NCBI GenBank assembly: GCA_030532685.1
Contig: JAUNKN010000001.1
Span: 87,757-151,756, forward strand
Length of the DNA: 64,000 bases
From: Bacteroidales bacterium
GTDB lineage: Bacteria; Bacteroidota; Bacteroidia; Bacteroidales; Bacteroidaceae
Reading direction: 5' to 3'
Shown here piece after piece: positions 40,385-48,632 of this stretch. Under the pieces are notes generated by a model. It made no database searches. It was not told the origin of the DNA and saw only the letters and a program-made list of their open reading frames with translations. The first letter of the stretch is position 1, and the number at the start of each line of letters is the position of its first letter. The position numbers and the translations under genes were made by a program.

Positions 40385-40459
40385 TTCTTCCCACGTAAAA
40401 AATCCTACGTGGGACGCAGGATTTTCTTCTTCCCACGTAGGATTTCCTGCGACGCATGT
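40385..40459. repeat. Dispersed CTACGTGGGA repeat, copy 5
   Basis: The cores TTCTTCCCACGTAAA, ATCCTACGTGGGACG, TTCCCACGTAGGA and a degenerate GCGACGCATGTAG lie between the OstA-like gene and mutL. The whole gap (40250-40541) holds no other clear feature. Confidence 0.8.
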
Positions 40460-40541
40460 AGCATTATGAGTTTATCGAAAGCAAGGTTCTCCTCTTCTAC
40501 GATAGCTCTTTTCCCTCCTCTTTCTCTCGTCTTTCAATATC

Positions 40542-42404
40542 ATGGCCGATATCATTCATCTTCTTCCCGATTCCGTAGCTAACCAAATAGCCGCAGGCGA
40601 AGTGATTCAACGTCCCGCTTCTGTGGTCAAAGAACTTGTGGAAAATGCACTCGACGCAGGGGCGACCAATATCCAGGTCATTGTGACCGATGCAGGAAAG
40701 ACCTGCGTGCAAGTGGTGGACAATGGAAAAGGCATGAGCGATACCGATGCTCGTTTGGCCTTTGAACGGCATGCTACCTCCAAAATCAGTCAAGCCGACG
40801 ATCTTTTCTCGCTCACCACGATGGGATTTCGTGGAGAGGCCTTAGCCTCTATCGCTGCTGTGGCGCAGGTAGAATTGCGTACAAGACACGAGGGCGAAGA
40901 GCTCGGTGTGAGCATACGTATCGAAGGCTCTCGCATTGTGCAGCAAGAGGTGATAGCTTGCCCCGTTGGAGCCAACTTCATTGTCAAGAATCTTTTCTTC
41001 AATGTGCCTGCTCGCCGCAAGTTTCTCAAGACCAATCTTACGGAATATCGCAACATTCAGGAAGAGGTACAACGCATCGCTCTCGCTCATCCCGACATCT
41101 CCTTTCAGCTTTCGACTCCCGATAGCGCCATGCTCACACTTCAAGAAGGGAGCTTTCGACAGCGCATCGTGAGCATCTTTGGCAAACGAATGGACAAGCA
41201 ACTTCTTCCTGTTGCGGTCGAAACTACGGCGGTTGTGGTCAACGGTTTTGTAGGAGGAATCGAAAGCCGAAAGAAAAAGGGAGCAGAACAATTCTTCTTT
41301 GTCAATGGGCGCTACATGCGCCACCCTTATTTCGCCAAAGCTGTGCAGTCGGCCTTTGAGCGCTACATCCCCGAGGGCGACCAAGTTCCTTTTTTCCTCC
41401 ATTTAGTGGTCGATCCTGCCAAAATAGATGTAAACATTCATCCCACGAAAACCGAAATAAAATTTGAAGAGGAGCAAATCATTTGGCAAATTCTCAATGC
41501 GGCCGTGCGAGAAGCCATTAGTAAGGACGTGCCAACCATAGAATTTGACACCGAATGCATGCCCGAAATTCCCATCTACGACCCACAGGTACACCCCTCG
41601 GCCATGCCCAGTATCACGGTCGATGCCGGCTACAATCCTTTTGCTCCCACCTCCAGTTCCTCGCGTGGGGTAAGTTCTGCAAAGGTCCCCAATTGGGAAA
41701 GCTACTTTGAAAACGACAAATTGATAGAAAGTTCTGATCTCGAAATGGAAAGCTTCCCCTCTTTCGAAACAGAACAAACTCAGCTCGAACCCACTCTCTA
41801 TAAAGAACTTGCAACAACAGATCAACACGAATGGGAGTTTGGTGCCAGCCAACTGCTCCAATATCGTGGCCGCTACTTAATGGCTCCTACCGAGCAAGGA
41901 CTGCTACTTATCGACCAACATCGTGCACACATCCGTATCCTGTTTGAACGATACATAGAGCAAATGCGTGATAAAATGCCTGAATCACAGGGCATTCTAT
42001 TTCCAGAAATCATAGAACTCTCTCCCTCTCAAACCTCTTTGTTGCAAGCCATTGAGGGCGAATTGAGTACCATCGGCTTTGAGGTCTCGTTCTTAGGCAA
42101 TGGGAGTTTCTCTATTTTGAGTATTCCTGCGGGTATCGATGGCCTTTCGCCTTCCACCTTGTTGCAAAGTATCTTGGACGACGCCATCCATAAATCGGTC
42201 GAAATGAGCGACGAGATAAAGCAAACCATAGCTCTCTCTTTAGCTCGTCGTGCAGCACTTCCCGTGGGACAAGTGCTCAATCTCGATGAAATGCGTCGCT
42301 TGGCCGCCGATTTATTTGCGACTTCCTCTCCCAATTTCACCCCCGATGGTCGCCCTATCGTGACCTTACTCCCTCATGCCCTTTTGGTCAAAAACTTCAA
42401 CTAA
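40542..42404 (+). CDS. mutL: DNA mismatch repair protein MutL
   Basis: A 620-residue GHKL ATPase that links MutS recognition to strand removal. The N-terminal ATPase has SVANQIAAGEVIQRPASVVK, ELVENALDAGATNI, DNGKGM and TMGFRGEALASIAAV. A variable linker (about 340-420) leads to the C-terminal dimerisation domain. There the usual DQHA(X)2E(X)4E endonuclease motif reads DQHRAHIRILFE: the Ala and the first Glu are replaced, so endonuclease activity is doubtful. A small gene follows after 6 bases. Confidence 0.95.
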   Translation: MADIIHLLPDSVANQIAAGEVIQRPASVVKELVENALDAGATNIQVIVTDAGKTCVQVVDNGKGMSDTDARLAFERHATSKISQADDLFSLTTMGFRGEALASIAAVAQVELRTRHEGEELGVSIRIEGSRIVQQEVIACPVGANFIVKNLFFNVPARRKFLKTNLTEYRNIQEEVQRIALAHPDISFQLSTPDSAMLTLQEGSFRQRIVSIFGKRMDKQLLPVAVETTAVVVNGFVGGIESRKKKGAEQFFFVNGRYMRHPYFAKAVQSAFERYIPEGDQVPFFLHLVVDPAKIDVNIHPTKTEIKFEEEQIIWQILNAAVREAISKDVPTIEFDTECMPEIPIYDPQVHPSAMPSITVDAGYNPFAPTSSSSRGVSSAKVPNWESYFENDKLIESSDLEMESFPSFETEQTQLEPTLYKELATTDQHEWEFGASQLLQYRGRYLMAPTEQGLLLIDQHRAHIRILFERYIEQMRDKMPESQGILFPEIIELSPSQTSLLQAIEGELSTIGFEVSFLGNGSFSILSIPAGIDGLSPSTLLQSILDDAIHKSVEMSDEIKQTIALSLARRAALPVGQVLNLDEMRRLAADLFATSSPNFTPDGRPIVTLLPHALLVKNFN

Positions 42405-42410
42405 ATTCTC

Positions 42411-42614
42411 ATGTCCGACGGCAACATCAATCGCAATCTCCTCCCCTATACACAATATCAAAGTGGACTACGCGCAGGGCAAGCCCGCATGCGCACCCAA
42501 CTCCTCACACTCCTCGAAGCAGAGCTACAATCGCACATCGGTAGCCCCATTACTCCCGAACTCATCGCTCACTTACGCCACCAATTGGCTACGCAGAGCT
42601 CTGGGACGAAATAG
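42411..42614 (+). CDS. Small hypothetical protein downstream of mutL
   Basis: A 67-residue hydrophilic protein that begins 6 bases after mutL. It has two helical, Gln/Leu/Arg-rich stretches (GLRAGQARMRTQLLTLLEAE and TPELIAHLRHQLATQ). It has no signal, TM or known motif. Tight spacing after mutL supports co-translation, but it could be an unused frame. Confidence 0.5.
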   Translation: MSDGNINRNLLPYTQYQSGLRAGQARMRTQLLTLLEAELQSHIGSPITPELIAHLRHQLATQSSGTK

Positions 42615-42720
42615 AACTCGTGGCTTGAACCGACTCGCTTCTTCCACTTCCCTCTTTTCGTCGCCTCCTTTCCTCTTCGTAAGAAAACGCGAAACTCCTC
42701 CAAAAAAACAGCATTTGCGC

Positions 42721-42751
42721 TTTGCCTTCATCGTATAAAGTCGTACCTTTG
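42721..42751 (+). promoter_or_regulatory. fba promoter
   Basis: TTTG (42721-42724), a 19-bp spacer and TACCTTTG (42744-42751), a perfect match. The transcript has a leader of about 85 bases before the ATG at 42843. Confidence 0.85.
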
Positions 42752-42842
42752 TCGTGCATAAATGTGGCCACTTGCCACGGGAAGCGATGAGCTTCCATCT
42801 CCCCCTGTTTATCTAATCAACTTTAATACTCATCACAAAGTT

Positions 42843-43850
42843 ATGATCAACTACAAAGACCTCGGCCTTGTGAACACTCGCGAGATGTTCAAGCGTGCCG
42901 TTGACGGTGGTTATGCCATCCCCGCTTTCAACTTCAACAACATGGAGCAGCTCCAAGCCATCATCAAGGCAGCAGCTACTCAGAAGAGCCCCGTGATTCT
43001 CCAAGTTTCTAAGGGTGCACGTGACTATGCCAACCAAACTCTCCTCCGCTACATGGCCGAAGGCGCTGTGCAGTATGCTAAGGAATTGGGGTGCGAGCAC
43101 CCCGAAATCGTGCTTCACCTCGACCACGGTGATAGCTTCGAGACTTGCAAGAGCTGCATCGACATGGGCTTCAGCTCTGTGATGATCGACGCTTCTCACC
43201 TTCCCTTCGAGGAGAACATCGCTCTCACGAAGAAGGTGGTAGAATATGCTCACGCTCACGATGTGACCGTAGAGGCTGAGCTCGGCGTTCTTGCTGGTGT
43301 AGAAGATGAGGTGAGCCACGAGGTGAGCCACTACACAAAGCCCGAAGAAGTGGTAGAATTTGCGACGAAGACAGGTTGCGATTCGCTCGCTATTTCTATC
43401 GGTACGAGCCACGGTGCTTACAAGTTCACTCCCGAACAGTGCACTGTAGATCCCGCTACGGGTCGTCTCGTTCCTCCTCCCTTGGCTTTCGACATCCTCG
43501 AAGCTATTGAAAAGGAACTTCCTGGTTTCCCCATCGTATTGCACGGTGCTTCTTCTGTACCTCAGGAGGAAGTAGACACCATCAACAAGTTTGGTGGTAA
43601 GCTCCCCAACGCTGTGGGTATCCCCGAGGAGCAACTCCGCAAGGCTGCTGCTTCGGCCGTTTGCAAAATCAACATCGACTCTGACTCTCGCTTGGCTATG
43701 ACAGCTGCTGTGCGTCAGGTGTTTGCCGAGAAGCCCGCTGAGTTCGACCCTCGTAAATACCTCGGCCCTGCTCGCGACAACATGCAAAAGCAATACGAAT
43801 ACAAGATCGTAAACGTATTGGGATCAAACAACAAGCTCGCTCAACTCTAA
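42843..43850 (+). CDS. fba: Class II fructose-bisphosphate aldolase
   Basis: A 335-residue zinc-dependent aldolase of glycolysis. Zinc ligands and active site are visible in HLDHGDSFETC, VEAELGVLAGVEDEVSHE, AISIGTSHGAYK and VLHGASSVPQEE; NIDSDSRLAMTAAVRQVF binds phosphate. The start MINYKDLGLVNTREMF was chosen over 42762 because the extra residues are unlike aldolase. Codon bias is strong, as in gapA, and it opens a long antisense frame. Confidence 0.96.
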   Translation: MINYKDLGLVNTREMFKRAVDGGYAIPAFNFNNMEQLQAIIKAAATQKSPVILQVSKGARDYANQTLLRYMAEGAVQYAKELGCEHPEIVLHLDHGDSFETCKSCIDMGFSSVMIDASHLPFEENIALTKKVVEYAHAHDVTVEAELGVLAGVEDEVSHEVSHYTKPEEVVEFATKTGCDSLAISIGTSHGAYKFTPEQCTVDPATGRLVPPPLAFDILEAIEKELPGFPIVLHGASSVPQEEVDTINKFGGKLPNAVGIPEEQLRKAAASAVCKINIDSDSRLAMTAAVRQVFAEKPAEFDPRKYLGPARDNMQKQYEYKIVNVLGSNNKLAQL

Positions 43851-43879
43851 TAGGTTTCCCTATTTACACATTTCTTACT

Positions 43880-43919
43880 AAGCTGCGTCAAAACGAAAGT
43901 CTTGACGCAGCTTTCTTTT
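43880..43919 (+). terminator. fba terminator
   Basis: A 12-bp perfect stem (AAGCTGCGTCAA / TTGACGCAGCTT) with loop AACGAAAGTC is followed by TCTTTT. Confidence 0.85.
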
Positions 43920-43971
43920 AAGGGTTCTATGGCCTACAAAACACAAAGCCTCTCGACTTACGTGATGGAGA

Positions 43972-44003
43972 TTTGCCCCCCTCACCTGAATTTGCTATTT
44001 TTG
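43972..44003 (+). promoter_or_regulatory. Promoter of the small membrane protein/DUF3108 operon
   Basis: TTTG (43972-43975), a 20-bp spacer and TATTTTTG (43996-44003), a perfect match. Confidence 0.85.
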
Positions 44004-44029
44004 CAATCTCACCTATAAGTTCTTTACTC

Positions 44030-44323
44030 ATGAATCAATATCCCAAATGGCTTCTGATATTGCTGGCTCCCAGCCTTCTGATTCCTATCTTCACAATGGT
44101 GTTCTATCTTTTTGGGGTGAGTTATCTCATTCCCTCTTCGATAGTTCAAACACCCATAGCTTGGCTCGTGATTGTTTTGTTCCAGCTCTTTTGGATTGCC
44201 CCCCTACTCTGCTTCTTTCTGAGTCTATTCCTATGGGGATGGATGCGTGAACAAGCAGCCAAGATTACGGCTTTCATAGGCCTATCCATAAGCCTTGCCT
44301 CACTTGTTGTTCTATTGCTCTAA
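44030..44323 (+). CDS. Small membrane protein
   Basis: A 97-residue protein with three hydrophobic segments (about residues 8-30, 36-63 and 75-96) and few charges except WMREQAAK before the last segment. The ATG at 44030 is set by the promoter 27 bases upstream. It lies 10 bases before the DUF3108 gene in the same transcript. I recognise no family. Confidence 0.65.
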   Translation: MNQYPKWLLILLAPSLLIPIFTMVFYLFGVSYLIPSSIVQTPIAWLVIVLFQLFWIAPLLCFFLSLFLWGWMREQAAKITAFIGLSISLASLVVLLL

Positions 44324-44333
44324 GCTTTTGCTC

Positions 44334-45149
44334 ATGCGTCCTTTTCCTCTCCTATTGAGTCTACTGCTCTGCCTACTTCCACATACAGCTACAGCTCAAT
44401 GTGGAGGAGAGAACACCGCGTTTCAGTCGGGCGAACGCATGACCTTCGAGCTTTTCTTTAATTGGAGTTTTATATGGGTCAAAGTAGGAACTGCTGAATG
44501 GAAAACCACGCAAACCTCCTATGCTGGCCGCCCTGCCTATCGTACGCACCTGATTACTTCGACCAATCGTCGTGCCGACCGTTTTTTTGTAATGCGTGAC
44601 ACTTTGACGGCCTATACCGACCTTCAAATTTCTCCCTTGCACTATACCAAACATGCACTCGAAGGGAAAACTTTCCGTGTGGACGAGGTCAAATATAGCT
44701 ATCCCAATGGAAAATGTGCACTCACAATGAACTATTCCAAAAATCGAGGAGCTGTAAAAAGTCAGCAGCAAACCCTCAGTGAGTGTGCCTACGATATGCT
44801 CAGTATGATGCTACGGGCACGTTCTTTCAATCCCTCTGCTTGGAAAAAAGGACACCGCATTCCTTTTCTCATTACAGATGGCTCCAAAGTAGAACGTCAG
44901 CACATCGTATTTCGAGGAAGGGAAAACTTCAAAGTAGAAGGAGGCAACATCCGATACCGTTGCTTAGTCTTTTCTTTTATGGAGCGTGAAAAAGCGGAAG
45001 AGAAAGAAATTGTGCGTTTCTTTATCACTGACGATGCCAACCATCTTCCTGTACGTCTTGATATGAATTTGAAATTTGGAGTTGCCAAAGCTTTCCTAAC
45101 TTCTGCTACAGGCTTACGTCATCCACAAACATCAATCATCAAGATGTAG
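44334..45149 (+). CDS. DUF3108-domain exported protein
   Basis: A 271-residue exported protein with a signal peptide (PLLLSLLLCLLPHTATAQ, residues 5-22). The body follows the DUF3108 pattern: SGERMTFELFFNWSFIWVKV near the start, then RTHLITSTNRRADRFF, and VRFFITDDANHLPVRLDMNL near the end. It is a beta-rich envelope protein of unknown function. The start at 44334 gives the signal peptide; an ATG at 44295 inside the preceding gene is less likely. Confidence 0.8.
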   Translation: MRPFPLLLSLLLCLLPHTATAQCGGENTAFQSGERMTFELFFNWSFIWVKVGTAEWKTTQTSYAGRPAYRTHLITSTNRRADRFFVMRDTLTAYTDLQISPLHYTKHALEGKTFRVDEVKYSYPNGKCALTMNYSKNRGAVKSQQQTLSECAYDMLSMMLRARSFNPSAWKKGHRIPFLITDGSKVERQHIVFRGRENFKVEGGNIRYRCLVFSFMEREKAEEKEIVRFFITDDANHLPVRLDMNLKFGVAKAFLTSATGLRHPQTSIIKM

Positions 45150-45198
45150 AGTATTTTTCATTTATTTCAACCTTGTTCACCTTGAATTCGTTCATCCC

Positions 45199-45236
45199 GT
45201 TCTCGGAAAATATCCTTATTTTCCGAGAACTTGTTA
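45199..45236 (+). terminator. Terminator after the DUF3108 gene
   Basis: A 14-bp perfect stem (GTTCTCGGAAAATA / TATTTTCCGAGAAC) with loop TCCT is followed by TTGTTAT. Confidence 0.8.
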
Positions 45237-45296
45237 TATATACTCTGTCAAGAGAAAGAAATAGAATTCGCTCCACGTCGTATAAGAAAAAATACG

Positions 45297-45304
45297 TACC
45301 TTTG
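45297..45304 (+). promoter_or_regulatory. -7 box of the secreted-protein/nuclease cluster
   Basis: TACCTTTG lies 40 bases before the ATG at 45345. No -33 TTTG is seen at 19-20 bp. Confidence 0.65.
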
Positions 45305-45344
45305 TCCAAAAGCATATAATTTCTCACAATAAATTAACATCAGT

Positions 45345-47174
45345 ATGAGAACAACAAAGACACTCTCATTTCTCTTTACCCTGCTTTTGGCCATGTGTAC
45401 GCTCTCCGCGTCAGCCCAAGGGGATGTTTTGAATGCAACTTTCGACGACCTTAATGGTAAAGGAGGAAATGATGGAACTTGGGGAGGGGTAAACTCTTCT
45501 ATGCCTAAAGAACCTTACACTTCTCAAGGATGGGAATTCTCACATGAAAAGGGAGGAAAACAGTGTGTTATCCTTGGAACGGCTAAGAAAAAAGGAAAAC
45601 TGACAACTCCAGAACTTCACAATTTGAAGGGCAATGCCAACGTAACATTTAGGGCTGGAGCATGGAAAGGTGATGCAACTCAAATTACTTTGTCTGTTGT
45701 TGGAGGTGGTAGTATTTCGCCCAATACGATAGAAATAACAAAGGAAAATTTTAAGGATTGTACGGCCACCATCACAGGGGGAAGCTCGACGACGAGGCTT
45801 GTTATCGAAAGTCAGCAGGATGTAAAAAATAGATTCTTTATAGACGATATTGTCATTTCTAATGTAGGCACGACACTTCCTCCTAATGTGCCTGCCCTTA
45901 CCGAAGTGAGTAGTTTGTCAGGATTGCGAGCACTCACTACTCCAACAGAGGTGCGACTCACCTTGAGTGAAGAGAAAGCTCCTGTGGTCAATGCAGTAAA
46001 AGCTGGTGATGTTTATGTGAGCAACAACGAAGGAGCTGTTGTCTTTCGCAATTTCCTCACGAATGATAAAGGATGGAATCCCACAAAAGGAGGTAAACTC
46101 GTGGGAACGATTGTAGCCCGCTACGAATGGAAAGACGGTATGCCCACTCTCGTTGCTACCGAGCGCTCTTCTGCTCATGCCATTCTCTGCCCTGCGGGTC
46201 AAACTCCTCCTTATCTCAACGGAGCCACGCTTTCGGAATGTGTCAGCAAAGTAGAGCATCGCGGCACTGTGGTTCAATTTGATCAGGCACAGGTGAAGAC
46301 AAAAGAAGGAAAACTTTATCTCCACACTACTCAAGTAGAAGAAATAGCTGTTGCAGATCTTTTCTCTACGCTTGCAGAATTGGGGACTCCTGAAGAAATT
46401 GCAGGACGTAACTACCAAATTACAGCCATTGTAGGAGGTACAGATGACACGCACACGCAGTTCATTCCTTTAGAAGCAACGGAGATGACCTATAAATTGT
46501 CGCTCGATGAAACGAAGGATAATCTTGCACAACTTCAAGCCAATGAAGGGAGATTAGTAGACATCAGCATTCAGCGTGGACTTGTAGCAGGTATGTGGAA
46601 CGCACTCACGCTTCCTTTCTCTCTCACCAATGAGGATATTGAGGAGCTCCTTCATGCTCAAGTTGCTCAATTTGAAAGTTACGACAGCCAAACCCGCACC
46701 TTAAAGCTCGCTCGTACAGATGAGATGAAAGCAGGAGAACCTTACTTGGTACTCCCTACAGAAAATATGACAACGATAAACGTGCAAGGTGTTCGTCTGA
46801 CTGCCACCCTGAACAATGTAGAGAAAAATGGCGTAACCTTCAAGGGATTTTATGCTCCAGAAACGCTTACGGCCAACGACAAGACTGCAATCTTTATTGG
46901 CCGTAATAATCTCCTACACTACCCCAACACAACTGCTTCACTCAAGGCTTTCAGAGCCTACTTCCGTATGCCTCAAGGTAGTTTGTTGGCTCCTAAACGC
47001 ATCAGTATTGACGGCATAAGCTCTACGCTGACAGTCATCGAAAATATTCAAGTGACCGAAGAAGAAACCGTAGCTTCCATCTATACGCTATCGGGGCAGC
47101 GCATTACTCTTCCCTATGAACAGCTTACTCCTGGGGTTTATCTCTCCAAAGGCAAGAAAATTGTTATCCGATAA
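45345..47174 (+). CDS. Secreted protein with C-terminal sorting-type domain
   Basis: A 609-residue exported protein. The signal peptide ends near SASAQ (residue 25). A jelly-roll-like choice-of-anchor domain covers about 26-175 (LNATFDDLNGKGGNDGTWGG ... RFFIDDIVISNVG), followed by OB-fold-like segments. The end reads VASIYTLSGQRI ... LTPGVYLSKGKKIVIR, the pattern of the C-terminal domain that sends Bacteroidota proteins through type IX secretion or its Prevotella variant. It should be a surface or released protein. A ligand or enzyme activity cannot be read. A 55-residue gene follows after 13 bases. Confidence 0.72.
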   Translation: MRTTKTLSFLFTLLLAMCTLSASAQGDVLNATFDDLNGKGGNDGTWGGVNSSMPKEPYTSQGWEFSHEKGGKQCVILGTAKKKGKLTTPELHNLKGNANVTFRAGAWKGDATQITLSVVGGGSISPNTIEITKENFKDCTATITGGSSTTRLVIESQQDVKNRFFIDDIVISNVGTTLPPNVPALTEVSSLSGLRALTTPTEVRLTLSEEKAPVVNAVKAGDVYVSNNEGAVVFRNFLTNDKGWNPTKGGKLVGTIVARYEWKDGMPTLVATERSSAHAILCPAGQTPPYLNGATLSECVSKVEHRGTVVQFDQAQVKTKEGKLYLHTTQVEEIAVADLFSTLAELGTPEEIAGRNYQITAIVGGTDDTHTQFIPLEATEMTYKLSLDETKDNLAQLQANEGRLVDISIQRGLVAGMWNALTLPFSLTNEDIEELLHAQVAQFESYDSQTRTLKLARTDEMKAGEPYLVLPTENMTTINVQGVRLTATLNNVEKNGVTFKGFYAPETLTANDKTAIFIGRNNLLHYPNTTASLKAFRAYFRMPQGSLLAPKRISIDGISSTLTVIENIQVTEEETVASIYTLSGQRITLPYEQLTPGVYLSKGKKIVIR

Positions 47175-47187
47175 CCTATTCAACACC

Positions 47188-47355
47188 ATGAAAAAACAGT
47201 ATATTATCCCTCAGATTGCACTCGTTCAGTTTCAACTTGAAGGTTGCTTGGCCAATTCTGGAAATAGTATTCAATCGGAAATAAGCAATTCTGATACTGA
47301 GCCCAATCTACCAGCTCCAGGCTGGGGAGAAGGTGGCGATCCTTCTGATTTCTAA
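47188..47355 (+). CDS. 55-residue Bacteroidota peptide following a secreted protein
   Basis: A 55-residue protein: a basic start (MKKQYIIPQIALVQFQLEG), one Cys (CLANSG), then a polar, acidic, Pro/Gly-rich tail (PNLPAPGWGEGGDPSDF). The N-terminal pattern 'MKKxYIxPxxxxVxxQxEGxL' is recurrent among short Bacteroidales proteins of unknown role; I recall this from general knowledge. There is no normal signal peptide. The LEGCLANSG stretch could be a leader-type boundary, but that is speculation. It lies 13 bases after the sorting-domain gene and 64 before the nuclease. Confidence 0.65.
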   Translation: MKKQYIIPQIALVQFQLEGCLANSGNSIQSEISNSDTEPNLPAPGWGEGGDPSDF

Positions 47356-47419
47356 TCAGTCTTAACCTTTTGTCTATAACTACAAGAGAAGAACTCTTCT
47401 TCCAAACAATAGTCCGCTT

Positions 47420-48502
47420 ATGAAAAATACAGTGATGTTTTTGCTATTGTGCATGTGTTATCTCACAGGTACGGCACAATCTTCTTCCCCGCAGGCTTCA
47501 ATCAAGCCCCCTCAAACTCCGCTCAAGGATGTCAAGCTCTATGTAGGAGAGCAGGTGGTTGGAACTTACCCCAAGGAAACTTACGACTCTCTCATTGTGG
47601 TGGGTCAGAATTTGGGGATTAAGCTCTATCTCAAGGGTAAGAAGAGTCTCGATTTTTTGCATGCACGCTACGAAGTAATAAATGTTGCTCCTTCTCCCAA
47701 TCCTGAGAATACCAACCGCAACACTGATTTCAACGGAAGCCGTGCTTGGTCTTGGCGTTTGGAATATCCTCGTTTGTCGACCGAAAACAACCAATTCATC
47801 TCAGTTCACCAAACTGATGATTATGGTATTACTTTTTCGCTCGAGTGGGATGGCAACAAAAAAGCACAACGTTGGACTTGCCTGCAGCATCATAAAGGAA
47901 TTCCCTTCTACAAGATTGGCAGAACAGGAAAATGGACAGACGACCCCAATATTCCAAAGGAATTTCAAACACATACTTCCCAGTATAACGGTGTGGGGTT
48001 CTCACGTGGTCACATGTGTATGTCCAACGAACGACAAGCCAGCAAAGAACAGAATGCTCAAACCTTCTATATCTCCAATGCCCACCCACAAATGCAAAGC
48101 CACAATGGTGGCTTGTGGTTGCGCCTTGAAAAGCAGATCATCGAGTGGGCACAAAATTTGGACTCCAGCGATACTCTCTATGTCGTAAAAGCAGGTACGA
48201 TTCGTGATGATCAGGTTTTGGAACCAACCCCTTCAGGTCTCTTGGTACCAGCTCACTTCTATATGGCCGTGTTGCGCTACAAGGCAGGTCAATATGAGGC
48301 ACTTGCTTTTTGGACAGACCATAGTTTTGAAGAGAATTATGGAAAGACACAAGACATCGAAGAGTTTGCAATTTCTATCGATGAATTGGAGGAGAAGACA
48401 GGCATAGATTTCTTCTGTAATCTTCCCGATAATATAGAGCAAACAGTAGAGAAAACACTCAACATTGAGGCATGGAAATTTTCTAAAAAGAAAAAACGTT
48501 AG
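47420..48502 (+). CDS. Secreted DNA/RNA non-specific endonuclease (NUC1 family)
   Basis: A 360-residue exported nuclease. The signal peptide ends near GTAQ (residue 19). An N-terminal beta region (20-85) precedes the beta-beta-alpha-metal nuclease domain. The catalytic motif is FSRGHMCMSNER (the family's DRGH, with Ser for Asp), followed by the Asn-containing metal block YISNAHPQMQSHNGGLWLRL. This would degrade extracellular nucleic acid for nutrition, biofilm remodelling or trap escape. The C-terminus is very basic (KFSKKKKR). A strong terminator follows. Confidence 0.87.
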   Translation: MKNTVMFLLLCMCYLTGTAQSSSPQASIKPPQTPLKDVKLYVGEQVVGTYPKETYDSLIVVGQNLGIKLYLKGKKSLDFLHARYEVINVAPSPNPENTNRNTDFNGSRAWSWRLEYPRLSTENNQFISVHQTDDYGITFSLEWDGNKKAQRWTCLQHHKGIPFYKIGRTGKWTDDPNIPKEFQTHTSQYNGVGFSRGHMCMSNERQASKEQNAQTFYISNAHPQMQSHNGGLWLRLEKQIIEWAQNLDSSDTLYVVKAGTIRDDQVLEPTPSGLLVPAHFYMAVLRYKAGQYEALAFWTDHSFEENYGKTQDIEEFAISIDELEEKTGIDFFCNLPDNIEQTVEKTLNIEAWKFSKKKKR

Positions 48503-48532
48503 TCTTTTCTACCGCTATTGCACGAAAAGAAG

Positions 48533-48571
48533 GCAGCATCGAGAGTTGTATCTCGATGCTGCTTCTTTTTA
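48533..48571 (+). terminator. Terminator after the nuclease gene
   Basis: A 12-bp perfect stem (GCAGCATCGAGA / TCTCGATGCTGC) with loop GTTGTA is followed by TTCTTTTTA. Confidence 0.85.
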
Positions 48572-48632
48572 TGCGCCTTTTGCTTTCTTTTCCTTGAGTG
48601 GTAATGTCAGAAAACACAAAGGGATATACGAT

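Noticed and set aside
42813-43793. 326-codon open frame antisense to fba
   Set aside because: Same cause as at gapA: codon bias of a highly expressed aldolase gene leaves the complement open.
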